This document shows, piece by piece, positions 43,631 to 54,548 of a stretch of 64,000 bases of DNA. The position numbers and the translations under genes were made by a program. Every line of letters starts with the position of its first letter. Position 1 is the stretch's first letter. Source of the DNA: Helichrysum umbraculigerum (taxonomy: Eukaryota; Streptophyta; Magnoliopsida; Asterales; Asteraceae); contig CATIUR010000003.1 of the NCBI GenBank assembly GCA_949592205.1, positions 87,706,501 to 87,770,500 of the forward strand, in the 5' to 3' direction. The notes below the pieces were generated by a model that was not told where the DNA came from, ran no database searches, and saw nothing but the letters and a program-made list of their open reading frames with translations.

Positions 43631-44098
43631 GGAGGAATACTATCAATTAATTAATGTTGTATGAATTATATAGGGAAGAAATATGAAGATATGATCTTCA
43701 AAGTACATGCATGGTAGAAAGAAAAAAAAACACAAACATCAAAATGCATGGAACTAAAAAAGACATCAAAACAGAACAATAACTACATATTTTCCTTTGT
43801 ACATATGAAAAAGTTCTTCTGTTTTTTGTCCGAAGGATGCTTCTAACATATAGATAAAAATCTATATAGTAATTGGGCTTGGTTAAGATTTTAACGTAAG
43901 GAAATTAAGTTTTAATATCATCAACCTTTCATCATGCATTTCTAATAAACCGTAAGCAATATGATTGTAGTGGAATAGTTACATGAATAGCTTAAAATTA
44001 TATCTATACCAAACCAATATCATGAAGTTTACTACTAACAAGTTTGCATCTATATCAAATTATATCTACCTAAAATGAGAATAAGTATAGCAATATAT
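43631..44098. other. AT-rich DNA without recognisable genes
   Basis: This sequence lies between the UGT relic and the first LTR of the Copia array. I see nothing in it. Confidence 0.5.
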
Positions 44099-44560
44099 TG
44101 TTGAGAATCTGTGAATATCGAACAAAAATAAATGGAAAATAAATGGCTGAAAATTGGAGGTTTATTGTGTCACGTGATAGCAAATTAATTGGTATTGTAG
44201 TTAGTGGAATTTTTCACGTGATTGCCTAAACAGATTGTTTTCGTGCCCCGAAAAGTCTAAGTCACGCCGCGAGTGTTTATGTCAGGAATTTTTTGGACGG
44301 CTTATTTCCTTTTGAGTGAATTAATATAAATTGTAACCCATTCTTGTACAAACCCTAACCCTACGAAAATTAATAAGATTTCTTTCTAGTTGACCGTGGA
44401 TTAAACCAATCGAGTAGATTGTATATAACCACGTTATATTCGTGTGTTCGTTTACTTTTCTCGTTATCTTAATTGCGAATTACTTTGTGTTTGATCCGTT
44501 TGTTGTCGTGGGTATAGTCTAGTGAGTATACGTTCTTGGTTGGGTCCTAAAAACCTTACA
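44099..44560 (+). repeat. Copia array LTR A
   Basis: The LTR runs TGTTGAGAATCTGTGAATAT to AAAACCTTACA. The PBS TGGTATCAAAGC follows at 44564-44575. Confidence 0.9.
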
Positions 44561-44600
44561 AAGTGGTATCAAAGCACGTGGTTTTCGTGTTTTGGGAATA

Positions 44601-46315
44601 ATGGCGGATAAAAGCGAGATTAGGATTAGTAAGTTTGATGGCAGCGATTTTGGGTTTTGGAAGATGCAAATCGAAGACGTTTTGTACGAGAAGAAGTTAC
44701 ACCAGCCGTTGTCGGGTACTAAACCTGAAGGTATGAGTGATGTTGATTAGAAGTTGTTAGATCGTTAGGCACTTGGAGTAGTTCGACTTTCTCTGGCCAA
44801 GAATGTCGCCTATAATATTGCGGGGGAAACCACGACTGCGGGTTTGTTAACGGCATTGTCTAACATGTACGAGAAACCCTCGGCTCTCAATAAGGTTTTC
44901 TTGATTCGGTAAGGTTGGTGAACGCGAAGATCGTTGAAGGTGCATCGCCAGCGGATCATGTGAACGAGTTTAACTCTATTTTGACTATGTTAAAATCTGT
45001 AGGGGTTATGTTTGAAGATGAGTTGGAGGCACTTTTTTTGCTGTCTTTGTTGCCTGATAGTTGATCCGGTATGGTTACAGCCATTAGTGGTTCATCTGGA
45101 ATGACTAAGTTAACTTTTGAAAGGATCCTTGATTTAATACTCGGTGAGGGAATTAGAAGGAAAGATTATAGTGAGTATTCGGGTTTGTCAGCTTTGAGTG
45201 TGACTAGCAGGGGGCGTAGTAAGAGTAGATCTAGATCACGGAGAGAGCCATCGGAGAATAGGAACGTCACGTGTTGTAACTATAAGCAACTGTGGCACTT
45301 TAGGTATCAATGTCTGAATGGTATACCGAGTGTGAATGCGACGGTTGATACGACCAAATATGCATTGCTTTGTTGCGAGGAGAATCTTGTGGAATCCTGG
45401 GTTTTGGATTCGGGTTCATCTTTTCATGCGATCCCGTGCATGGAAGAGATGACAGATTTTAGGTCTCATTCAGGTATGGTTAGTCTTGCGAATGGAAGGA
45501 AGCTTAAAGTTGCGGGTATTGGGGATGTTGTCCTCAAAACTCACCTTGGTACGGATTGGGTCCTCAATAATGTGAGGTTCATTCCCAAGCTCAAGAGGCG
45601 GTTGATCTCGATTGGGCAGTTGGATAATGAGCGGTACCACGTTATATTTAGAGAACAACAATGGAAGGTTATCAAGGGTAGTTTGGTAATTGCTCTAGGG
45701 TATAAACGGGGAAGCTTGTATATGGTTGAGATATTAATGAGGAATGGCTAGGTGGTGAGGTAGGTGTTGCAAATCCTAGTCGACTTGAGCTTCACGAGAT
45801 TGTTGAGAGGTCTGGAACGAGTGGGAGTTCTGTAAGAGTTGAAACTAGTGGGAGCTTGGCGTTGAGTGGGAGCCTTGGGGTTTCTATGGATTTGGTTTGT
45901 CATCTCGGTACTACTAGAGTTTTCAAGTCTTGGGTTAAATGATCTTCAATGGCAACTATGTTGCGACTGACCGAGATGGGTGAACAAGATATTTTTCCAA
46001 GAGTCATGTTTGATAATACATCCGTACAATGGGAGTTGATTCGATGGGAGAAGTTGTCTTTGTTCGAAAGCATGTGCATGATTGTGGTCGGTGATCCAAT
46101 GGTGAAAGCGAGAGTGATGAAGTGGATGATCAAGGGTGTGATGGTATTTTCACACGGCTGCCTTGATGGTGTCATTCACGTGTTTGTTCTACCGTGTGGT
46201 CTCATCTTTGTTGGAAAGAAAGATCGTGTAGGCGAAAGGCTGTATGGATGGGTTGCATGTGTAACGAGAGTGTTGGAGCCATGCCGGGTTTCAACCGGTC
46301 TTCTCATGAACTAAT
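44601..46315 (+). pseudogene. Copia gag-protease, array copy A, broken
   Basis: The start MADKSEIRISKFDGSDFGFW is followed by two TAG stops (44748-44750, a Trp position; 44766-44768, a Gln position), a +2 frameshift near 44911, and a TGA at 45062-45064 shared with copies B and C. An open stretch then runs from 45065 to 45751 with a gag C-terminal region (LTFERILDLILGEGIRR), an SR-rich segment, a decayed zinc knuckle (CCNYKQLWHFRYQC, normal CWNCKQLGHFRYQC in copy C) and a protease-like part (WVLDSGSSFHAIP, where Copia has D-S/T-G). A one-base loss near 45737 ends it. A further frame (45949-46314) covers a tail with no similarity to integrase or RT that I recognise. Confidence 0.85.
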
Positions 46316-46518
46316 GTGAGGGCGATAAACTAGAGAGATTTCTTGGTCACAGTTTAATAGTGGAGTTCTGGTAACTGTTATCGAAAGTCTTCCGACTCGG
46401 TGTTGTCGTGCGGCGTGTCCTGAAAAGTTTTGGCGGTATAGGTTAGAACGGGTTCTATTAAAGTGGCATGTTGAAGGGTTTAATATTTTCGGGTTTGTCT
46501 GATCTTCAAGTGGGAGAT

Positions 46519-46983
46519 TGTTGAGAATTTGTGAATATCGAACAAAAATAAATGGAAATTAAATGGCAGAAAATTGGAGGTTTATTGTGTCACGTGATAG
46601 CTAATTAATTGGTATTGTGGTTAGTGGAATTTTTCACGTGATTGCCTAAACAGATTATTTTGTGCCGCGAAAAGACTAAGTCACGCCGCAAGTGTTTATG
46701 TTGGCCAGGAATCTTTTGGACGACTTATTTCCTTTTGTGTGAGTTAATATAAATTGTAACCCATTATTATTCAAACCCTAACCCTACGAAAATTAATAAG
46801 ATTTCTCTCTAGTTGGCCGTGGATTAAACCAATCGAGTAGATTGCATATAACCACGTTATATTCGTGTGTTTGTTTACTTTTCTCGTTATCTTAATTGCG
46901 AATTACTTTGTGTTTGATCCGTTTGTTGTCGTGGGTATAGTCTAGTGATTATACGTTCTTGGTTGGGTCCTAAAAACCTTTCA
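46519..46983 (+). repeat. Copia array LTR B (shared by copies A and B)
   Basis: The polypurine tract CAAGTGGGAGA precedes it. The LTR runs TGTTGAGAATTTGTGAATAT to ACCTTTCA, with PBS TGGTATCAAAAC after it. Several substitutions and small indels separate it from LTRs A and C. Confidence 0.9.
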
Positions 46984-47023
46984 AAGTGGTATCAAAACAC
47001 GTGGTTTTCGTGTTTTGGGAACA

Positions 47024-50000
47024 ATGGCGGATAAAAGCGAGATTAGGATTAGTAAGTTTGATGGCAGCGATTTTGGGTTTTGGACGATGCAAATCGAAGA
47101 CGTTTTGTACGAGAAGAAGTTACACCAGCCGTTGTCGGGTACTAAACCTGAAGGTATGAGTGATGTTGATTGGAAGTTGTTAGATCGTCAGGCACTTGGA
47201 GTTGTTTGACTTTCTCTGGCCAAGAATGTCGCCTATAATATTGCGGGGGATACCACGACTGCGGGTTTGTTAACAGCATTGTCTAACATGTACTAGAAAC
47301 CCCCGGCTCTCAATAAGGTGTTCTTGATTCGGAAGTTAGTGAACGCGAAGATGGTTGAAGGTGCATCGCCAGCGGATCATGTGAACGAGTTTAACTCTAT
47401 TTTGACTAGGTTAAAATCTGTAGGGGTTACGTCTGAAGATGAGTTGGAGGCACTTTTCTTGCTGTCTTCGTTGCCCGATAGTTGATCCGGTATGGTTACA
47501 GCCATTAGTGGTTCATCTGGAACTACTAAGTTAACTTTTGAGGGGATCCGTGATTTAATACTCGGTGAGGGAATTAGAAGGAAAGATTCCAATGAGTATT
47601 CGGGTTCGTCAGCTTTGAGTGTGACTAGCAGGGCGCGTAGTAAGAGTAGATCTAGATCGCGGAGAGAGCTATTGGAGAATAGGAACGTCACGTGTTGGAA
47701 CTGTAAGCAACTGGGCACTTTAGGTATCAATGTCCGAATGGTAAACCTAGTGTGAATGCGACGGTTGATAAGATCAAAGATGCGTTGCTTTGTTGCGAGG
47801 AGAATCTTGTGGAATCCTGGGTTTCGGATTCAGGTTCATCTTTTCATGCGATCCGGTGCATGGAAGAGATGACAAATTTTATGTCTCATTCCGGTAGGGT
47901 TCGTCTTGCGAACGGAAGGAAGCTTAAATTAGGTTATTGGGGATGTTGTCCTCAAAACTCACCTTGGTATAGATTGTGATGCGCCCCCAGCGGTCGGTAA
48001 GGATCTTACCCTTGTCGTTGAACCGGCTGCCGAAGGCGGCGATCAGTGGGTGTTTTAAATTTGTAATTGCGGGGCCTAAGTTTTCCCTAACAATGCTAAT
48101 CCTAAGGGTGAGCAAGTGGTAGGTATGACCTAGAGTCGTTCTTCAAACCGACTGAATTGAAACTAAGGCATGACAGATGAGGGCTTTCAAACTAGTGAAG
48201 GGTTTTTAAAATAGTGGGGGAGTTTTGGTTTTTATATTAACTAACTTAGGCAAATAAATAAATAAAGCGAAATAAAAATAAAATGTAAAGCAGATAAAAT
48301 AAAGATAGTGTTTGCTGAGACTTCATTAATTAAGTTATGGGATGATATTTGGAGAAACTGTTTTGAAAGATATTAGTTAATTATTAATCTCGGATACTTG
48401 TGTTGTAAACACTAGATTCTCTACTAATTAAAATTCCATTAGCATGTCACACCGGGAGCTAGGTTATGGTAACATTACAAAGTATTTAGAATAATAAGCA
48501 AAATATTTATTATGGTTTAATAATACTTTCATATGAACGGGAACAAAATCTTAAGGTACTAGACATAACTGAATCATATAACGATTCGTCGTCATCCTAA
48601 CAGATTTGTATATGTAAACAGTTCATTTATGACTTTAAACCAGCCCTTGCTTAAGACTACCCAATAAATCCCCTAATTATCCATAGCTTTCCTCACTTAA
48701 AGTAGTTCCGCCGCTTCAAACCTTGGCCATGTCTTGTCCTACGATAATCCCCCATGTAGCCTTGCGGTTCCATAGTTTCATACATTTGACAAATTATATT
48801 GACATAGATGACTGACTACCTTTTAATTGGACGTCGTTGAAAAGGTGTTGTAATCACGTTTATTGGTGGAAAGGCGATAGATTAATTCAATGTTTAAAAG
48901 TCTATTTAGAAAGGTTAATTAAACTAGGTTTCTCATTTTATGTATTAGTCCGTAATATAACTACCTTCGGTCGTTATGCAGCTTCCACGTATTTGTACTA
49001 CACCTAAAGTGTTTCCAATGCTATACTGAGTAACAGTCGAATGGGGGCCATCATATTACTTCATAATATTATACCGTTTCGTAATATGACTACCTTCGGT
49101 CGTTCCTCGACTTCCATACATTTGTACTCTACCTTGAAGTGTTTCCAGTACTATATTGAGTAACAGTCGAATAGGGGCCGTCATATTATTTCACGATAAT
49201 TAAGACCATTTATATTTTACTACTATGATGATCCTAAGGCAACAATCAAACAAGAACATGCAATAAGACGATCAAAGCAATACTTCTGATCTTTAATATT
49301 TAATTATACATCATCCCATAATTAACTAACTACATCTCAAGCAAACACAACAAGCGTACTACTCTCTAATCATGGCAATAACTAAATCTAGCATAATCAA
49401 TATAAACGTAATTAATTAAGATAAATAAGGATAGAAAGAACCAGGATTAAATGAGGGAGAAAGTAGACTTGAATAAATTAGAGTTGCTCCAAGCGTACAC
49501 CAAAGATTACAAATACGTTCCTCACCAAAGACTATAAGCACGTTCCTTGCTTCTATTCTAACTAGCCTAATACTATTTTAAAGTAAGAAAATAAAGAAAG
49601 AAAGAAAAGCTAGAAGTTAGAAAGAAAGTGTGTTTTCCAAAGTGTGGAAAGTATGGTGCATTTTGCAAATGAGCCTAATGCCTCCTATTTATAGGAGAGT
49701 TCTGGTGCATGTTAGCAAGTAGAAGCTCATAATAGCAAAAGGTGGAAAAGGTGGTGGCACCGGGTACGTGCAGGTGGTGGCACGAGGTACGTAAAGTTGC
49801 GTAAAGGTGGTGCACGAGGTACGTAAAGTTGCGCAAAGGTCTAGCACCAGGTACACGCAAGGACCAAAAAGCGGAAACGGGATGGGTGACAGGCGGCCGG
49901 CGGCGGCTAGGTGGCAGCAGCTGGCGGTGGGGTGGCTGGCCGGCGGCGGCTGGCACTCCCCCGCCCCGGTTCGTTGTCCGTTGCCTCGTTTCTCGATTCG

Positions 50001-51237
50001 TGCGTGTTTTCTTCGTTATACATCCGTTTGAGCTGATTCTCTTTTTCTTGGATTTGTAATTCAAAAACGAAGACTTTGATGATAAGATATCCCAAAAATA
50101 TGTCTCTGAACTTTAGATGTGTTGTACGAATCATTTGGATCTTCCGACGTACGTAGAATCTTCATTCTTCGTCCGTTTTTGTTGATTCTTCTTCTGTTGG
50201 ATTCGTAATTAGCAAACGAACATCTTGGTTGAGATGGATGTTGGTGATGGGTACTTTTTTCTTGAAATCTCATTTTGATGCCTTGAATCTTCAAACGTGT
50301 GTGGAATCTTCGTTTTTCATCCGTTTTGCTTGATTTTCATCGTGCGACCTTGTTTTGACCATCTTGGCATAATACTACTGATTTGTAATGTTTTTGAGTT
50401 AATATGCCAAGAATTGTTCCAGAATGAGAGAGATATCGGTAGTAAAAACGTGACTTTTTACGCGATATCAGATTGGGTGCTCAATAATGTGAGGTTCATT
50501 CCCAAGCTCAAGAGGCGGTTGATCTCGATTGGGCAGTTGGATAATGAGCGGTACCACATTAGATTTGGCGACCAACAATGGAAGGTTATCAAGGGTAGTT
50601 TGGTAATTGCTCAAGGGTATAAACGGGGAACCTTGTATATGGTTGAGATTCTAAATGAGGAATCGCTATGTGGTGAGGTAGGTGTTGCAAATCCTAGTCG
50701 ACATGAGCTTCACGAGATTGTAGAGAGGTCTGGAACGAGCTCGAGTGGGAGTTTGGTAAGAGTTGAAACTAGTGGGAGCTTGGCGTTGAGTGGGAGCCTT
50801 GGGGTTTCTATGGATTTGGTTTGTCATCTCGGTACTACTAGAGTTTTCAAGTCTTGGGTTAGATCATCTTTAATGGCAACTAGGTTGCGATTAACCGAGA
50901 GGGGTGAACAAGATATATTTCCATGAGTCACGTTTGATAATACATCCGTACAATGGGAGTTGATTCGATGGGAGAAGTTGTCTTTGTTCGAAAGCATATG
51001 CATGTTTGTGGTCGGTGATCCAATGGTGAAAGCGAGAGTGATGAAGTGGATGATCAAGGGTGTGATGGTATTTTCACACGGCTGCCTTGATGGTGTCACT
51101 CACGTGTTTGTTCTACCGTGTGGTCTCATCTTTGTTGGAAAGAAAGATCGTGTAGGCGAAAGGCTGTATGGATGGGTTGCATGTGTAACGAGAGTTTTGG
51201 AGCCATGCCGCGTTTCAACCGGTCTTCTCATGAACTA
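47024..51237 (+). pseudogene. Copia gag-protease, array copy B, interrupted by a solo LTR
   Basis: The body resembles copy A: ATG at 47024, a stop after VWRL..ALGVV near 47207, a TAG near 47294 (Glu position), the shared TGA at 47483-47485, a zinc knuckle with a one-base loss (CWNCKQLG then a shift near 47715), and WVSDSGSSFHAI. It is cut at 47976 by the solo LTR and resumes at 50476 with WVLNNVRFIPKLKRRLISIG, continuing in one long frame to a TGA near 50926 and a last frame to 51236. The resumed part keeps the frame that copy A lost at 45737, so copies A and B have decayed separately. Confidence 0.85.
47977..50470 (-). mobile_element. Solo LTR of a gypsy-type element, 2494 bp
   Basis: TG...CA ends (TGATGCGCCCCC...GCGATATCA in plus reading) are flanked by a perfect 5-bp duplication GATTG (47972-47976, 50471-50475), with no internal domain. 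A minus-strand TATA box (CTCCTATAAATAGGAGG near 49681-49697) and the minus-strand end GGGGGCGCATCA, like the ends of the other gypsy LTRs here, suggest minus orientation. Arg- and Pro-rich open frames at 49675-50134 are artefacts of a GC-rich GGCGGC-type patch. A solo LTR arises by recombination between the two LTRs of a complete element. Confidence 0.88.
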
Positions 51238-51442
51238 ATGTGAGGGCGACAAACTAGAGAGATTTTTTGGTCACATTTTAATAGTGGAGTTCTGGTAACT
51301 GTTATCGAAAGTCTTCCAACTCAGTATGGTCGTGAGGCGTGTCCCGATAAGTTTCGGCGGTATAGGTTAGAACGGGTTCTATTAAAGTGGATTGTTGAAG
51401 GGTTTGATAATTTTGGGTTTGTCCGATCTTCAAGTGGGAGAT

Positions 51443-51910
51443 TGTTGAGAATTTATGAATAACGAACAAAAATAAATGGAAATTAAATGGCTGAAAATTG
51501 GAGGTTTATTGTGTCACGTGATGGCAAATTATTTGGTATTGTAGTTAGTGGAATTTTTCACGGTGATTGCCTAAACAGATTGTTTTCGTGCCGTGAAAAG
51601 TCTAAGTCGCGCCGAAAGTGTATATGTTGGCCCGGAATCTTTTGGACGGCTTATTTCCTTTTGTGTGAATTAATATAAATTGTAACCCATTATTGTACAA
51701 ACCCTAACCCTATGAATATGAATAAGATTTCTCTCTAGTTGGCCGTGGATTAAACCAATCGAGTAGATTGGATATAACCACGTTATGTTCGTGTGTTCGT
51801 TTACTTTTCTCATTATCTTAATTGCGAATTGCTTTGTGTTTGATCCATTTGTTGTCGTGGGGTATAGTCTAGTGATTATATGTTCTTGGTTGGGTCATAA
51901 AAACCTTACA
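51443..51910 (+). repeat. Copia array LTR C (shared by copies B and C)
   Basis: The LTR runs TGTTGAGAATTTATGAATAA to AAAACCTTACA. The PBS TGGTATCAGAGC follows, the best match to initiator tRNA-Met of the three. Confidence 0.9.
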
Positions 51911-51950
51911 AAGTGGTATCAGAGCACGTACTTTTCGTGTTTTGGAAACA

Positions 51951-52880
51951 ATGGCTGATAAAAGCGATATTAGGATTAGTAAGTTTGATGGCAGCGATTT
52001 TAGGTTTTGGAAGATGCAAATCGAAGACGTTTTGTACGAGAAAAAGTTACACCAACCGTTATCGGGTACTAAACCTGAAGGTATAAGTGATGCCGATTGG
52101 AAGTTGTTAGATCGTCAGGCATTTGGAGTAGTTCGACTTTCTCTGGCCAAGAATGTCGCCTACAATATTGCGGGGGAAACCACGACTGCGGGTTTGTTAA
52201 CGGTGTTGTCTAACATGTACGAGAAACCCTCGGCTCTCAATAAGGTTTTCATGATTCGGCAGTTGGTGAACGCGAAGATGGTTGAAAGTGCATCGCCATC
52301 GGATCATGGGAACGAATTTAACTCTATTTTGACTAGGTTAAAATCTGTAGGGGTTACGTTTGAAGATGAGTTGCAGACACTTTTCTTGTTGTCTTCGTTG
52401 CTCGATAGTTGATCCGGTATGGTTACAGCCATTAGTGGTTCATCTGGAACTACTAAGTTAACTTTTAAGGGGATCCGTGATTTAATACTCGGTGAGGGAA
52501 TTAGAAGGAAAGATTCCGGTGAGTATTCGGGTTCATCAGCTTTGAGTGTGACTAGCAGGGGGCGTAGTAAGAGTATATCTAGATCGCGGAGAGAGACATC
52601 AGAGAATAGGAACGCCACGTGTTGGAACTGTAAGCTACTGGGGCACTTTAGGTATCAATGTCCAAATGGTAAACCGAGTGTGAATGCGACGGTTGATACG
52701 ACCGAAGATGCGTTGCTTTGTTGCGAGGAGAATCTTTTGGAATCCTAGGTTTTGGATTCGGGTTCATCTTTTCATGCGATCCCATGCATGGAAGAGATGA
52801 CAAATTTTAGGTCTCATTCCGGTAGGGTTCGTCTTGCGAATGAAAGGAAGCTTAAAGTTGCGGGTATTTTAGGTCTCATT
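51951..52880 (+). pseudogene. Copia gag-protease, array copy C, 3' truncated
   Basis: This is the best-preserved gag of the array: an open frame from ATG 51951 to the shared TGA at 52410-52412, then open again through LTFKGIRDLILGEGIRR and an intact zinc knuckle (CWNCKLLGHFRYQC near 52620-52661) to a TAG at 52747-52749 at a Trp position. Protease-like codons (LDSGSSFHAIPCMEEM) follow. Homology stops near 52880, just after a second appearance of a 16-base stretch already seen 60 bases earlier. The rest of the body and the expected next LTR are missing. Confidence 0.85.
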
Positions 52881-53313
52881 CATGTATCTGCCACCAACAC
52901 CTCAATGGGGCTCAATCATCTAATATGAAATCAAAGTTTAAAACAAATCAAGTTTGAATAATGGGACATAGCAAGACCTATAGAGTGAGTTTTCATAAGA
53001 ATTAACTTGTTAATTTAAAATACAAAATTCATACAGAAATGCAGATAATTATGTAGCTAACTTAAGTAAAGCACCCATATTCAAAGCAAATCTATTTTAA
53101 AACAGAAATGCAGATAACACTACATGCCATAATAACTTACTACCATCCTCAACAAACATCCTAAAACATATGACAATTTGGATACAAAGACTACTTTTCA
53201 AAGTTTGTTGTAAATGTCGGACAATAAATATATATATTAATGCTGTTGATACCGAACATTTTGTCACCGTAGGCAGTAGGGAAAAAATTAAATGGGTCAA
53301 GATTGCCACCATT
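52881..53313. other. AT-rich DNA between the Copia array and the second solo LTR
   Basis: No gene or known repeat is recognised. CAGAAATGCAGATAA occurs twice, near 53034 and 53103. The segment is continuous with 55752-56153 apart from the solo LTR. Confidence 0.5.
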
Positions 53314-54015
53314 TGTAACACCCGCCAAATTTGGAACTTAATTAGTGCTTAAACTACTTGTAATAGCATGTATTTAGTTTTGTAATATTCTAAATATATG
53401 TAACATTTTGGTGTAATTACATACACGCGTATGCGATTTGCTTAAATCGTACACAGATGAACCAGATGAGGTCCAACATTATTTAACATGGACGTTGGTG
53501 ACAAAACTTAAAAATAATGTGAAATTATCCAAACAAACATTATTTGCTATAATATATTACGTTAATATATTACACGAATTTTATATAGTTTAAAACATAT
53601 TCTATGCAAAGAAACCGCGTGAAACACATCCCAACAAGCAAATAATTACCAAGTTATATTTTTATGATTTCATGACTTGAAATAAAGTCTTTTGATAAAA
53701 TACTTCGGTTAAGAATATTTCGGATATACTTTCACATATAACGCGAAACAACAGTTAATCGACCATGGAACATTACGCAAATTCGAGGAACGAGTCCACG
53801 AGACCCAAATGGGTCGGCCTAAGCCCACGAAACCAGTCCAAACCGGCTAGCCCAACCCTTTTCTAATATATATACCCTCACCCTTCCAATTTCTTCTTGA
53901 TTTTCATTTGCAAACACACACACACACTTTCCAAACCCCCTCTCCCCTTTCCCCTCTTCTACTTGCATCGGCAACAACAGGAGCAGTTAACACCACCACC
54001 AAAAAATCGTTCATC

Positions 54016-54050
54016 ATCATCATCATCATCGTCATCATCATCATCATCAA
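54016..54050. repeat. (TCA)n microsatellite inside the solo LTR
   Basis: About eleven TCA units with one TCG interruption. The poly-Ser and poly-Ile open frames across it are artefacts. Confidence 0.9.
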
Positions 54051-54235
54051 GAACGAGCACAAGGATCATCATCTTCTACCTCTTCTTCCTCGATTTTCAT
54101 TTTGTGGTATGAAACTTCCTAACACTTTTAAATTACTTGTAAAGCTTTTATTTACATGCTAGAATGTTTACCCAACGAGATTATGTCCAAAATCCGACTT
54201 AAAATGCGTTTTAAAACCCAAATTGTTCAAACAGC

Positions 54236-54425
54236 TGCGACTGCGTGCGAGCCGAGATTCACCTACCAAAACTGGACTTGCAAAGTCAAACTGCGAACCG
54301 AACTGACTTGCGAGTTGACCTGCGAACTGACCTGCAAGTCAAGATTTGCGAGCCTACTTTGTCTTGCGAGCCCTATATCAGTTCGCATCGCGAACTCAGT
54401 TCGCACCACCATTTCAGTCCGCGGC
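54236..54425. repeat. TGCGAG / GCGAACT motif array in the solo LTR
   Basis: GCGAG, GCGAA and TTCGC cores recur roughly every 10-15 bases, at a position equivalent to the ACGTCGC array of the Tekay-type LTR but with a different core motif. Confidence 0.75.
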
Positions 54426-54463
54426 CAACCTTGGTCAATTTTCCCGATTTTAAATCTTCGATG

Positions 54464-54548
54464 CCAGCCAGGGGCTTTGCCCTTTGGACCCCAGCCAGGG
54501 GCTCTGCCCCTTGGACCCCGCTACCAGGGGCGCTGCCCCCGGACCCCG
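54464..54548. repeat. Three GC-rich ~28-bp units (CCAGGGGC...TGCCCC..GGACCCC)
   Basis: Three consecutive units of the form CCAGGGGCTCTGCCCCTTGG-ACCCC, each able to form a small GGGGC/GCCCC hairpin, lie in the leader part of the LTR. Confidence 0.85.

Larger units (their letters stand above)
44099..52880 (+). mobile_element. Tandem array of a gag-protease-only TNT1-like Copia family (LTR-body-LTR-body-LTR-partial body)
   Basis: Three LTRs (44099-44560, 46519-46983, 51443-51910) alternate with two whole bodies and one truncated body in the same orientation, neighbours sharing an LTR. The undisturbed body is about 1.96 kb and carries gag, a zinc knuckle and a protease-like segment but no integrase or RT. 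The second body contains a 2.5-kb solo LTR. Each LTR starts TGTTGAGAAT and is followed by a PBS matching initiator tRNA-Met; each body ends with an AAGTGGGAGA polypurine tract. Shared LTRs point to unequal recombination between LTRs or adjacent copies rather than three independent insertions. Confidence 0.9.

Noticed and set aside
45900..46175. Minus-strand frame conserved at 50824-51099
   Set aside because: Conservation follows from the repeated Copia bodies; the plus strand carries the gag/protease frames and this frame has no recognisable domain.
49675..50134. Arg/Pro-rich reading frames on both strands
   Set aside because: They come from a GGCGGC-type GC-rich patch inside a solo LTR; no family resemblance on either strand.
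53897..54162. Poly-Ser or poly-Ile frames
   Set aside because: Translation of the (TCA)n microsatellite in the solo LTR.
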